The notes beneath the pieces are model-generated. The model made no database searches and was not told the DNA's origin. It saw only the letters and a list, made by a program, of their open reading frames with translations. Positions 32,592 to 42,217 of a stretch of 61,478 nucleotides of DNA are shown in pieces; the first letter of the stretch is position 1; each line of letters starts with the position of its first letter. This DNA is from JAFGOM01 sp964605795 (GTDB lineage: Archaea; Halobacteriota; Methanomicrobia; Methanomicrobiales; Methanospirillaceae), in NCBI GenBank assembly GCA_964605795.1, contig CAZSDZ010000012.1:1-61478 (forward strand), written 5' to 3'. Both the position numbers and the translations under genes were made by a program.

Positions 32592-33150
32592 ATGGAAAAA
32601 ATTCTCTCTCTTGCAGGATTCTTTCTGGTTATGGTTCTCTTTTGCGGATGCATGAACGTGTCACCTCCTGCTCATGAAACGTTGGAAGAGACAGAGCAGG
32701 GCATCGTACCAGAAAAAATACAACCCGAACCTGATCCCGCTCTCCCTTCCGGCTCTGATGCAGTCCCGGAAGAGAAAAGAACTGATAATGAGGCTTTATC
32801 TGCGTTAGATCCTTCATTTGTTGATGAGTATAAAATTATTGCCAAACGAATGAAGAACCAGCCCCCGATAGTGATGGACATCGGAACCACAACAGACATC
32901 TGGCTTTGTGGGAATCCTTCAACCGGTTTTGTATGGAATGCAACTGTTTCATCAGGGTTGGAGATCGTGAATGAATCCTACACCGCAGACCGGTGACAGG
33001 ATGGGAAGCGGGGGAGATTACCACTGGACGATCCTCGCAACAGCCCCGGGGAACCAGACCTTTACTGCGATCTATAAACGCCCGTGGGAGGCAGATTCCC
33101 CCAATGATATCATTTATGCCGAGCGTTTTTCTGTTCCGACACCGACGTGA
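32592..33150 (+). pseudogene. Chagasin-like (I42) protease inhibitor lipoprotein, frameshifted
   Basis: From the ATG at 32592 the frame encodes a lipoprotein signal (FFLVMVLFCGC), an acidic linker and the first part of a chagasin domain (CGNPSTGFVWNATVSSGLEI). It then hits a TGA at 32994. In the next frame, from about 33001, the rest follows: GSGGDYHWTILATAPGNQTF and YKRPWEADSP, ending at a TGA at 33148-33150. The NPSTGF, GxGG and RPWE loops are the three that inhibit papain-type proteases. One indel near 32990 breaks the gene; a sequencing error is the alternative. Confidence 0.75.
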
Positions 33151-33172
33151 GTTAAGAGATCTTCTCCTTTAT

Positions 33173-33201
33173 CCCGGGAGAAAAACTCCCCGGCTTTTTT
33201 A
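33173..33201 (+). terminator. Likely transcription terminator
   Basis: A stem of GGGAG and CTCCC around AAAAA, extended by flanking C/G pairs with one bulge, is followed by CGGC and six T residues (33195-33200). It lies 23 bases after the chagasin-like stop and fits its 3' end. Confidence 0.5.
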
Positions 33202-33593
33202 TTATACCGCCCGATCTGGTATCAGGGCTGTATATATGGAACGAATCACGGATTTAATGACCGTAACATGCAGTGCAAATATGATATTTGCCATAAAAAC
33301 AGGTGATATCAGCAGATCGTAGGATTCTGTCATCGGCCTTTGTGATAAAGGAAGGGCCGGTAGTTCCAGAGTGATCCCGGGAGATAGGTATGTCAGCAGA
33401 CTATCTCTGCGGTCTGCCCGGGAAATCATCAGGCGAATGCAATCCTGAAAAAATCAGGATGCCGGTTTTTACACCCGGTTTTGAATAGGTTTATCTGGTG
33501 CAGAATCGTTCTCTCACGGGATAAAAGAGACAAAAAAAGCATTGCAGGAGATAACCGGGTATTGAATCCCGCTTTTTTTTGCCTTAAAAAAGT
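33202..33593. other. Intergenic region with a second hairpin
   Basis: No gene is supported. A perfect hairpin (ATCCTGA and TCAGGAT around AAAAA, 442-460 within the 33 kb block) is followed by GCCGGTTTTT and may be a second terminator or a transcribed structure. A short poly-T run at 33571-33578 precedes the hydrolase start. Confidence 0.4.
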
Positions 33594-34448
33594 ATGACAC
33601 CGATGAAAGAAGATAAAAATCCGCCCTCGCAGAGATACGAGGATCAAGGAGAAAAAGACATTCTGGCAACCCTGCCTGTCAGGATGATACAGACCAGGGA
33701 CTGCCGGATTGCATACCGGGAGTTAGGAACCGGGTACCCGCTGGTTCTTATCATGGGGGTCGGGGGTACTATGTCTGAGTGGGACCGGATTTTTCTTACC
33801 CTGCTTGCCGGACGGTTCCGTGTAATCATCTTTGACAACCGGGGAACAGGGGACTCTACCGGGGCAGATACCAGGTATCGTATCACCGATCTGGCAGATG
33901 ATACACAGGCCCTTATCCGGGGGATAGGGATTTTTAAGGCACATGTTCTTGGTTATTCTCTTGGATCGATGATCGCCCTGCAGTTGTACGAAAAAGATCC
34001 TGATCTCATCTCATCCCTTATCCTGTATGCCACTGCCCGGAGTGGAAAGGAGACCGTTTTCCGGTTACTGCCGTACGTGGATCCAAAAACTCCTGAAGTG
34101 GTGAGTATAGACGCCCTCTTCCCTGCACAATGGATAGCCGGCCATCCGGATCTGATGGCGGTTTTTCCCCCGCCGGCACATCCGATAAACGGTCCTGCCA
34201 TCCTGTACCAGATTGCAATTACACAACAATGGGAAATATCCCTTTCTTTTCTTTCATCGATCTCCATCCCCGTTCTTGTTCTTGTCGGCAGCAACGACCG
34301 TATCACTCCTCCGGAAGCTGCACAAGAGGTAGCACAGGCCATCTCCGGTTCATCACAGGTTGTGTTACCCGGCGGGGGGCATGCGGTCATGTACCAGGAG
34401 CCGGAAATGATGGCACGCCTGATCGTAGATTTTGTAACTGACAATTGA
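33594..34448 (+). CDS. Alpha/beta hydrolase
   Basis: The protein has 284 residues. The nucleophile elbow GYSLGS and the oxyanion motif LVLIMGVGGTMSEWDRIF are clear; the acid lies in GSNDRITPP and the catalytic His in GGGHAVMYQEP. The N-terminal ~30 residues are an additional polar lead. It resembles esterases and hydrolases of the 3-oxoadipate enol-lactonase type, but no pathway neighbour supports a substrate. It is a single gene between a terminator and the convergent transporter. Confidence 0.85.
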   Translation: MTPMKEDKNPPSQRYEDQGEKDILATLPVRMIQTRDCRIAYRELGTGYPLVLIMGVGGTMSEWDRIFLTLLAGRFRVIIFDNRGTGDSTGADTRYRITDLADDTQALIRGIGIFKAHVLGYSLGSMIALQLYEKDPDLISSLILYATARSGKETVFRLLPYVDPKTPEVVSIDALFPAQWIAGHPDLMAVFPPPAHPINGPAILYQIAITQQWEISLSFLSSISIPVLVLVGSNDRITPPEAAQEVAQAISGSSQVVLPGGGHAVMYQEPEMMARLIVDFVTDN

Positions 34449-34557
34449 CAGCCGGAATATGCGGATGACCCGACAATGATACTGAATTTTTAAGGATGAT
34501 CACGGTGTGGTATACTTTTCCTCCCCTTTACCGGTATCTCGCTCCTTTTTGGAAATA

Positions 34558-36756
34558 TCAGGCAAAGATGTTCTCTTCTGAAGAATCCCGGCAGAAGAGG
34601 CAGGTGGATCGGCTCATCTGCACCCTGTCTCTTACTTCTGAAAAATCAAGATCACCGGTAAAACTAAAGATATTCAGGTCTGCCGGTGTATGTACTCTAA
34701 AGAACTCATCCGGTCTCTGTGATGTGATAATGATCCTGTTTACCGGTATCCGGGCTAAAACCAGTAATTTTTCAAGAGAACTCTGCATCGTCTGTTTTGT
34801 CCCGGGATCACTGATACTGACCACGAGCTCGAGCCGGGCATCCCAGTTCATCCGCAACTTGTAGGCGATGAGCAGTGAGAGATCAAACTGCAGACCAAAA
34901 GACCAGGACGATTCAGATCCATAATTATCAGGTATCCATAGCTGTATGACATTCCTGCTTCCCAGTCCGGCACGAGGGTGGCTTGCGTAGAGAATAAAGC
35001 CGATTCGTTGCGAAGATTCATCAGCGAGGATGCGGGATAATTCGTTTTTCTGAACCTCGTCTACAGGTTTCCGCAAAAAGATGCAGTTTGGTCCGAAAAA
35101 TGCACTGTTCATCGCTTGCAGGCTGATGGTAACTCCCTGTGCCAAATCCGGAGATCTGACGATGGTCCACGAGGAATAAATCCCTTCTCTTTGAAATTCC
35201 TTTACGAGCGGATCCAGCCCGAGAGAGAAACGGTCGCTCTCTTCTTTCTGTGCAATACCAAGAATATTCACGGATCCGCTGGGAAATGTGATATCACGCA
35301 AAAATTCGGATACTCCTCTGACATCCTGGGGCGATAATGCCGGGATGAGGATATTCGGCCGCCATGCACGCCCCTGTGAACGTGGCAGAGTGATTGATTT
35401 TTTCGCTGCCCACTCTGCGATTGAGACAAAAAGACTGCTTCTGACATCGCCGTCAAGCCCGGTTGGATTGAGATGGCGTGACATGAGGAGATAATACACA
35501 AGAACCACCATACCAAGTGCCAGGAGGCTGAATACCGGGTTGATGATAAACATGATAAAGAGGGACCCGAGGGTTCCGATTAACGGTACTGCACGGGGAA
35601 CCTGTATCAGGGGACGAAAACTGATCAGATTCAGATTCTGTTCAATCAGGATAACGATGTTTATGGTGGCATATGTTATCAGGAAAAACATCGTGATTAG
35701 CGGAGCGATACTGTTTAATTCACGAAGCATCAGGGCAAGACCCGCGATAATAGCGGTAAAAAGGATGGCATTTCGTGGGATGCCGTTGCGGTTACAGGAA
35801 GCAAACCAGGAACTCTGCGGCATGATGGCGTGATCTGCCATGGCCCGAAGAACTCGTGAAGCTCCGATAACGGAATTTAGACCTGATGAAAAAGTTGCAG
35901 CCAGCAGTCCTGCAAGTGCCAGCCACCGCACGAGCGCGAGATCGAACATGATGGTATAATCATGTACCAGCATCTCCTGTGATGCTGCTCCTGCAAGCCA
36001 GTATGATAACCCGAGGTACACGAAAAGAGAAGTGCAAAGGGCTGCAAAGGTTCCTAAAGGGATACTTTTTCGTGGATTTTTCAGTTCTCCTGACATGTTT
36101 GCCCCGGCCATAATCCCGGTAGCAGCCGGAAAAAATACGGCAAAAACAACCCAGAATGAAGCACCGGTGGGGATGGTGGAGATATCAAAAGCCGGAGTTG
36201 CAGACATGCCTGAGCCGACGATGACGAGAAGCGAACCGATAACGATTGCCAGGATCAGGTATTGAAGACGAAAGGTAATATCAGTACTAAAGAACACGAT
36301 ACCAAAAATGAGACAGAATGTGATAATATCAATTAACATGGGTGAAAGAGCGGGAAAGATCAAAAGAAGGCCTTCCCTGAATCCGAAGATATATAATATC
36401 ACTGACAGCGTCAGTGAAAGATACAGAGGAACACCAATACTCCCGCCAATCTCTATCCCGAGTGAGCGGGTGATGATAGAATATGCACCTCCCGGCCCGA
36501 TCCTGATATTGCTGATAATCGAGGCCATGGAAAGAGCGGTGGTAGTGGTGATGGTATAGGCGATGGCAATAATAAGCCATGCCCCTGCAAGCCCGACACT
36601 TCCGACGACCCAGCCAAGCCTGAGGTACATGATGACACCAAGGATCGTCAGCAGCGTTGGAACAAACACCCCGGTTACCATGCCAAACCGGATTGGTTCA
36701 GATGAAAAAACCCGGTAAAAACCGGTCATTTCACTGATTTTCTGTATTTGTTTCAT
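34558..36756 (-). CDS. SLC12-like (cation-chloride cotransporter type) APC permease
   Basis: The protein has 732 residues from the ATG at 36756 (MKQIQKISEMTGFYRVFSSE); the frame extends upstream, but those residues overlap the divergent promoter region. About twelve membrane helices cover residues ~20-440 (FVPTLLTILGVIMYLRLGWV, IRIGPGGAYSIITRSLG with the GGAY motif of APC carriers), followed by a ~280-residue cytosolic C-terminal domain as in SLC12 proteins. It probably moves K+, Na+ and Cl- or amino acids. It is divergent from a P-type cation ATPase, which suggests a shared role in ion balance. Confidence 0.85.
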   Translation of the reverse strand: MKQIQKISEMTGFYRVFSSEPIRFGMVTGVFVPTLLTILGVIMYLRLGWVVGSVGLAGAWLIIAIAYTITTTTALSMASIISNIRIGPGGAYSIITRSLGIEIGGSIGVPLYLSLTLSVILYIFGFREGLLLIFPALSPMLIDIITFCLIFGIVFFSTDITFRLQYLILAIVIGSLLVIVGSGMSATPAFDISTIPTGASFWVVFAVFFPAATGIMAGANMSGELKNPRKSIPLGTFAALCTSLFVYLGLSYWLAGAASQEMLVHDYTIMFDLALVRWLALAGLLAATFSSGLNSVIGASRVLRAMADHAIMPQSSWFASCNRNGIPRNAILFTAIIAGLALMLRELNSIAPLITMFFLITYATINIVILIEQNLNLISFRPLIQVPRAVPLIGTLGSLFIMFIINPVFSLLALGMVVLVYYLLMSRHLNPTGLDGDVRSSLFVSIAEWAAKKSITLPRSQGRAWRPNILIPALSPQDVRGVSEFLRDITFPSGSVNILGIAQKEESDRFSLGLDPLVKEFQREGIYSSWTIVRSPDLAQGVTISLQAMNSAFFGPNCIFLRKPVDEVQKNELSRILADESSQRIGFILYASHPRAGLGSRNVIQLWIPDNYGSESSWSFGLQFDLSLLIAYKLRMNWDARLELVVSISDPGTKQTMQSSLEKLLVLARIPVNRIIITSQRPDEFFRVHTPADLNIFSFTGDLDFSEVRDRVQMSRSTCLFCRDSSEENIFA

Positions 36757-36830
36757 GGAATCTTCCGGAAATGATTGAAAGAGAGACCGCCGTGTTTTTA
36801 TAGTGGTAAAATAATTCTCTGTATGCCGTA

Positions 36831-39530
36831 ATGAATATCTATGCACTGCCTCCGGATAAACGCTACGAGGCAATGGACTCGTCTCCGAATGGTCTGACCG
36901 AAACAGAAGTTTCTTTCCGGGAGAAGAGATTTGGTCCGAATGAACTCGAGATCAGGCAGAAAAAAAATTACGGAAAAGAGTACCTCATCCAGTATGTTCA
37001 GTTCTTTGCCATCCTTCTTGAAGTGGCAGCAGCCCTCTCGCTTGTTGCCAATCATTACTCACCGCATGAAGGATATGACATATTAGGGTTTGCAATAATC
37101 GGGGCAGTCGTTATCAATGCAACCTTTGCCTTCTGGCAGGAATATAAGGCAGATAAAACGGTGCAGGCACTTCGGAAGCTGATCCCTGCCACTTCAACCG
37201 TTAGAAGAGAGAATAAAAATCAGGTGATCAGGGCAGTATCGCTGGTTCCCGGTGATATCCTCCTGCTTGAGGAAGGAGACCGAATCGGTGCTGATGCGGT
37301 TATTATCAGTGAAAACTCATTGTATGTTAATAATGCCACGCTTACCGGAGAGTCACGACCGGTACGCAGGATTCATGATCCGTCCCCGGAAACAAACCCG
37401 CTTGATGCACGCAATGCTCTTTTTGCAGGAACCACGGTAACCGGCGGTAATGCAGAAGCTCTTGTGATAAAAACCGGCAGGGAAACTGAATTCGGAAAGA
37501 TTGCCCTGCTTGCTCACGATGTCGTAAAGCGGGAGACTCCGATGCAGAGAGAGATCGTGCGTATCACCCGGATACTCACCATTGCAGCCCTTCTTATGGG
37601 GGCAGTATTCCTGGTTCTGGGGTACGTATCAGGCAAGGGGCTGTTGATGGCCTCTATCTTTGCACTATCCTTAATTGTTGCGAATGTTCCTGAGGGGATG
37701 CTGCCTACGATAACCCTCTCCCTCTCTCTTGCCAGTCAGAACATGGCAAAGAGAAATGCTCTCATAAAAAATCTGGATTCAGCACAGACGCTTGGGAGTG
37801 CAACGGTTATCTGTACCGATAAAACCGGGACAATTACGCGTAACGAGATGACGATACGGGAGATATACCTGACCGGTGGTGAAGAGATAACCGTCAGTGG
37901 TGACGGGTATTTTTCTGCCGGAACCTGTGAGTATTCTGCCGGCAATAATTCTTCAGAGCAGCGTCTTGACCAGATGCTTACTGCCGGTCTTCTGAACTGT
38001 CGTGCCAGGATAACCGGAACAGAGGTCTTTGGTGATCCGACAGAACTGGCAATTGTTGCAGCAGCCAACAAGAGGAGCCCTGATACCTGCGGTTTTGTCA
38101 AACAATCAGAGATTCCGTTTACAAGTGAGCGGAAGATGATGTCTTCTCTCTATAAAAAAGATACAAAGACTTTTCTCTTCTCAAAAGGGGCTGTTGAAGT
38201 TCTCCTTCCCCTCTCTTCCCAGTACCTGGATTCTTCAGGCACTCCTGTTTTCTTTGATGAAGCAAAAAAAAGTACGTTTCTCAAGAAAGCTGAAGAGTTT
38301 GAGAAGAAAGCCTACCGGGTCATGGCAGTTGCCTATCGTGAGGGTGAACGGGAAGAGGATTTTATCATGCTGGGCCTGGTTGCCATCATGGATCTGCCCA
38401 GGGAAGAGATCTATGATGCTGTTGTACAGTGCAGAAAGGCCGGGATACGGGTCATGATGCTTACCGGGGATAATCCCTTAACTGCACGTGCGATTGCTGA
38501 AAAGATCGGTCTGCGTGTTGATGTCACCTGTACCGGTGACCGGCTCAGGCAGATGTCAGATGAAGAACTCCAGGAACTGTTACGTTCTCATTGTGTGCTC
38601 TGTGCCCGGATGCGATCAGAGCAGAAGTTACGGATCGCAACCCTGCTCCAGGCAAACGGCGAGGTGGTTGCGATGACCGGTGACGGGGTAAACGATGCTC
38701 CGGCCCTTCGAAAAGCCGATATCGGCATCTCGATGGGTATAAAGGGTACCGAGGTTGCACGGGAGGCATCTGACATGATCCTGCTTGATGACAATTTTGC
38801 ATCCATCGTTGCTGCAATCGAAGAAGGACGCACGGTGTACTTTAATATCAAGAAATTTGTCACGTATATCCTTTCATCAAATATCCCTGAGATCGTCCCG
38901 TACATCCTCCAGTTCTTCTTACGAATCCCACTCCCACTCTCGGTCATCCAGATACTTGCCATTGATCTTGGATCAGACATGCTTCCCGGTCTTGCTCTTG
39001 GGAGTGAAAAACCGGAACAGGATATCATGGACCGGCCGCCAGTGGGAAAAGATGAGCGTATCCTTGATGCTGAAGTATTCAAACGGGGGTATTTCTTTCT
39101 CGGGGCGATTGAAGGGATTGCAGCAATGACCGCTTTTTTAGGTTTTCTCTTTCTTTCCGGGTGGCAGTACGGAGATCTCTCGATAACCAACACACCGCTT
39201 CATTACCAGGCAATGACCATGACCCTTCTTGGAGCGATAACCTGTCAGCTGATGAATGTATGGACCCTGCGATCCTGGGAGTATTCAGCGTTTAGCAGGG
39301 GACTTTTTACCAATAAACTCCTTATCATTGCCATTATTCTCGAATTTATCTGGATCGCGATGGTACTGACAATCCCGGCAGTACAGTTCATCTTTAACAC
39401 AGCATTCATTCCCCTGCCCTATCTTTTGATCCTCATCCCATTCCCGATCCTGCTCTTTGTCCTGCATGAGTTGTATAAATGGCGGATACGGACCAAAAGA
39501 CTGAATACGCCCCCAACCCGGTATGAATGA
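36831..39530 (+). CDS. P-type cation-transporting ATPase (type II)
   Basis: The pump has 899 residues. The actuator has TGES (in NNATLTGESRPVRR), the membrane signature is NVPEGMLPTITLSLS, the phosphorylated Asp is D330 in CTDKTGT, and the hinge is MTGDGVNDAPALRKADIGI. Four helices lie in the N-terminal half and six in the C-terminal third. The sequence is of the Na+/K+- or Ca2+-ATPase type, and VPEGM with ALIKNLDSAQTLG favours the Na+/K+ and H+/K+ side. It is divergent from the SLC12-like carrier with 74 bases between starts, so a common regulator is likely. Confidence 0.93.
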   Translation: MNIYALPPDKRYEAMDSSPNGLTETEVSFREKRFGPNELEIRQKKNYGKEYLIQYVQFFAILLEVAAALSLVANHYSPHEGYDILGFAIIGAVVINATFAFWQEYKADKTVQALRKLIPATSTVRRENKNQVIRAVSLVPGDILLLEEGDRIGADAVIISENSLYVNNATLTGESRPVRRIHDPSPETNPLDARNALFAGTTVTGGNAEALVIKTGRETEFGKIALLAHDVVKRETPMQREIVRITRILTIAALLMGAVFLVLGYVSGKGLLMASIFALSLIVANVPEGMLPTITLSLSLASQNMAKRNALIKNLDSAQTLGSATVICTDKTGTITRNEMTIREIYLTGGEEITVSGDGYFSAGTCEYSAGNNSSEQRLDQMLTAGLLNCRARITGTEVFGDPTELAIVAAANKRSPDTCGFVKQSEIPFTSERKMMSSLYKKDTKTFLFSKGAVEVLLPLSSQYLDSSGTPVFFDEAKKSTFLKKAEEFEKKAYRVMAVAYREGEREEDFIMLGLVAIMDLPREEIYDAVVQCRKAGIRVMMLTGDNPLTARAIAEKIGLRVDVTCTGDRLRQMSDEELQELLRSHCVLCARMRSEQKLRIATLLQANGEVVAMTGDGVNDAPALRKADIGISMGIKGTEVAREASDMILLDDNFASIVAAIEEGRTVYFNIKKFVTYILSSNIPEIVPYILQFFLRIPLPLSVIQILAIDLGSDMLPGLALGSEKPEQDIMDRPPVGKDERILDAEVFKRGYFFLGAIEGIAAMTAFLGFLFLSGWQYGDLSITNTPLHYQAMTMTLLGAITCQLMNVWTLRSWEYSAFSRGLFTNKLLIIAIILEFIWIAMVLTIPAVQFIFNTAFIPLPYLLILIPFPILLFVLHELYKWRIRTKRLNTPPTRYE

Positions 39531-39666
39531 AATGGTTTTCACTCTCTTTCTTATTGAAAAAAACCAGTGCAGCCCGGGTTATCGAATTGCAAGGGATATC
39601 GAAAAGCGGTTTGGAATTAGTGGGATGGGAAAAGAAATGGCAACCGTCAGTCGGGCGATACAATAA
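39523..39666 (+). CDS. Small protein between ATPase and PHP genes
   Basis: This 47-residue ORF (MNEMVFTLFLIEKNQCSPGY onward) starts in the last codons of the ATPase gene and its TAA overlaps the ATG of the PHP gene. It is basic with a helix (GYRIARDIEKRFGI). The tight overlap at both ends supports translation. No family is recognised. Confidence 0.45.
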   Translation: MNEMVFTLFLIEKNQCSPGYRIARDIEKRFGISGMGKEMATVSRAIQ

Positions 39667-40601
39667 TGGCATCAGATAACGCTTCTCTCATCCGGTATTG
39701 CACTCCTGATATCTCTGCACTCCATAAGGATGGATATTATCCTATCGATATGCACCTGCACACAACCCATTCTGATGGGATATTCGGGATCCCTGATCTC
39801 ATCTCGTATGGGAAAAAGCAGGGGATCGGTGTGGCTATTACCGATCATAACGAGATACGCGGGGTAATAGAGGCAGTATCACAAAAAAGAGATATTCTCG
39901 TGATCCCGGGTATTGAACTGGAGACGCTGGAAGGTCCTCATATCCTCCTGTATTTTTATTCTGCCTGGGATCTTGCTGATTTTTTTCAAAAATTTACCCT
40001 CAAACGAAACAAAAAAACACCCGGTCTCTTACAGAACCTTTCGGTCTCTGACTGTCTCACCCTTGCAGAGTCCTATGACTGCCTTCGGGTTGCCGCCCAC
40101 CCGTTCGGGTACTATGGCATCAACCGGGGTATCCTCAAATGTGTTGATAAGAACATGCTCCCGGGCGTTTTAGACCACATCGACGGCATTGAGGTGGTAT
40201 GCGGGGGCATGGTAACGGGACTGAACCGAAAAGCGATAAGATACGCAGCACACCATCCGATGATGTACACCGGTGGGTCAGATGCCCATATTCTCTCTGA
40301 TGTCGGGAGCGTTGTAACCGGTGTCAGGGCAGATACCGTTGATGAGTTCCTTGACGGCATTGCCCGCAGAAAGAACGTAGTCATGGGGAGGTCCAGTGGA
40401 TGTATTCACAAGGGGGCTACTGCCGGGGTTATCGCCTGGAGTTTTCTTCCCTATACCGTATCCCTGATGAGAGCACACTACTCGGTGCATCACCATCATA
40501 CCTCCCGGTTGTTCCAGAGCTACAGGCCTCGTGTTTCCTCTTTTTTCACTCCAAAAAGAGAAGAGACAATGCAATCAGAGGAGCGGAGAGAAGAGCCGTG
40601 A
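39666..40601 (+). CDS. PHP-domain metal-dependent phosphoesterase
   Basis: The protein has 311 residues. The metal motifs are all present: DMHLHTTHSDG, AITDHNE, IPGIELE, AAHPFGYYG and GSDAH. PHP proteins hydrolyse phosphoesters or nucleotide phosphates; this one has no polymerase or nuclease fusion. It starts within the stop of the small ORF before it and likely belongs to the ATPase transcript. The 3' end overlaps the convergent cardiolipin synthase-like gene by 27 bases. Confidence 0.9.
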   Translation: MASDNASLIRYCTPDISALHKDGYYPIDMHLHTTHSDGIFGIPDLISYGKKQGIGVAITDHNEIRGVIEAVSQKRDILVIPGIELETLEGPHILLYFYSAWDLADFFQKFTLKRNKKTPGLLQNLSVSDCLTLAESYDCLRVAAHPFGYYGINRGILKCVDKNMLPGVLDHIDGIEVVCGGMVTGLNRKAIRYAAHHPMMYTGGSDAHILSDVGSVVTGVRADTVDEFLDGIARRKNVVMGRSSGCIHKGATAGVIAWSFLPYTVSLMRAHYSVHHHHTSRLFQSYRPRVSSFFTPKREETMQSEERREEP

Positions 40602-42074
40602 TACCGACTGCTTGATCTGTATCGTCCGTGGGAGTGCTGCAAACCGCTCCCGGGTAAGCTCGGTGCTGACCAGTAGATCCCTCTCAAATATACTCTTGAG
40701 TTCTGAAGCGATCTGGCGATCGTACATAATCACATTCGTCTCGAAATTCAGGCGAAAACTCCTGACATCCCAGTTTGCACTCCCGACCGATGCGGCAACA
40801 CGATCGACGACTATCGTCTTTGCATGGATAAATCCCGTGTCATAGGTGTATGCTCTCACCCCTGCATCAAGAAGCTGCCTGATGTAGGAGTACCCTGCCC
40901 AGTATACAAACATATGATCCGGTTTACAGGGCATCATGATGCGGACATCGATCCCGGAGAGGGCAGCCATCCGGAGAGCATCCATGATACTCTCATCAGG
41001 GATGAAGTACGGGGTCTGGATGTACACCGAATCTGTTGCAAGCGTTATCAGCTTCAGGTACGCCTCCTTTATCGGGTTCCAGTAGGTATCAGGGCCGCCT
41101 GATACGACCTGTACCGGGAGCCAGAGATCGGGTGAAGGGGAATGTTCAGGGAAATACCGGGATGAGAAGTCAAGGGCATCCTTTTTTGCGGCATAATTCC
41201 AGTCAAGGAAGAAACGGATCTGCATGGTAAGAACTGCATGACCGGTTACCATGACCGCAGTATCACGCCACGGAGCCCACGCAGGGATCCGGCTTACGTA
41301 ATCGTCCCCGATGTTAAAACCACCAACGAACCCGATTTTTCCATCGATAACTGCGATCTTGCGGTGGTTTCGGTAATTAATCCTCGGATGGGTGATGTTT
41401 ATAAGGGAGGGAAAGAAGAATGCGAGTTTCCCGCCTGCTTCAAGGTAGGAGTGATAAAACCGCTTTTTTGCCCCGGCACACCCGAGACCGTCTCCTAAAA
41501 ACCTGACCTCGACTCCAGCTTTTGCACGTTCGGTCAATGCAGCAAAGACCTCGTTTCCGATATCGTCATCTTTGAGGATATAATACTCCATGTGGATATG
41601 ATCGTTTGCACTCCGGATGGCTTTGAGCAGTGCCTGGAACTTCTCATTCCCGTCGGTAAAGACGGTAACCTCGTTCTCTGTGGTTACCGGGGCCCTGCTG
41701 CTCTCCATGAGCATAAACATCATCCTGCGGTAATTATCAGGGACCGGTTTTTTTACAGGAACCTCTGCCGTGAAGAGATCTCTCTTCTGTGACTCGATTA
41801 AGTTAGTCAGAACCTCGTCAGCCTCTTTTTTTATCGAGAACATCCGTTTCCGGTAAAAACTCTGGCCAAAGATGAGGTATAAGAAGAACCCGATAACCGG
41901 TACGAAGAGGAGGGCCATCAGCCACGCTACCGTAGCGGTCGGACTTTTTCTCTCGATAAAAACGACGGTTATCGCAAAACAGATGTTTATGAGAAAGATA
42001 ATCTGCAGAAAAAAATCGCTGACAAATTCAATGATGTCTATCATACCCGAATCACTCTCTTTCGTATGATGCAT
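40575..42074 (-). CDS. Cardiolipin synthase-like phospholipase D protein
   Basis: The protein has 499 residues. Two N-terminal helices (DFFLQIIFLINICFAITVVF; ATVAWLMALLFVPVIGFFLY) precede two PLD domains. The HKD motifs read NHRKIAVIDGKIGFVGGFN and HAKTIVVDRVAASVGSANWD. This is the Cls architecture; in archaea such proteins are proposed to make cardiolipin analogues from archaeal ether lipids. Alternative PLD functions cannot be excluded. It is convergent with the PHP gene. Confidence 0.9.
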   Translation of the reverse strand: MHHTKESDSGMIDIIEFVSDFFLQIIFLINICFAITVVFIERKSPTATVAWLMALLFVPVIGFFLYLIFGQSFYRKRMFSIKKEADEVLTNLIESQKRDLFTAEVPVKKPVPDNYRRMMFMLMESSRAPVTTENEVTVFTDGNEKFQALLKAIRSANDHIHMEYYILKDDDIGNEVFAALTERAKAGVEVRFLGDGLGCAGAKKRFYHSYLEAGGKLAFFFPSLINITHPRINYRNHRKIAVIDGKIGFVGGFNIGDDYVSRIPAWAPWRDTAVMVTGHAVLTMQIRFFLDWNYAAKKDALDFSSRYFPEHSPSPDLWLPVQVVSGGPDTYWNPIKEAYLKLITLATDSVYIQTPYFIPDESIMDALRMAALSGIDVRIMMPCKPDHMFVYWAGYSYIRQLLDAGVRAYTYDTGFIHAKTIVVDRVAASVGSANWDVRSFRLNFETNVIMYDRQIASELKSIFERDLLVSTELTRERFAALPRTIQIKQSVSRLFSPLL

Positions 42075-42217
42075 TGTTTTTCATCAGATAAATGGTCTGG
42101 GAAATGAGTCATCGGGATATCTGGGAAAAGAAATCAGCGTTTTTTTCTCTCCCCCATGAAAAAGGAATCTTTCCCTCAGAGATGTGAGAAGAAAAAAGCT
42201 GGTGTGGGTAGTGTCAT

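Noticed and set aside
38588..39193. 201-codon antisense ORF in the P-type ATPase gene
   Set aside because: Shadow of a strongly conserved sense gene; Ser/Arg-rich translation without any fold.
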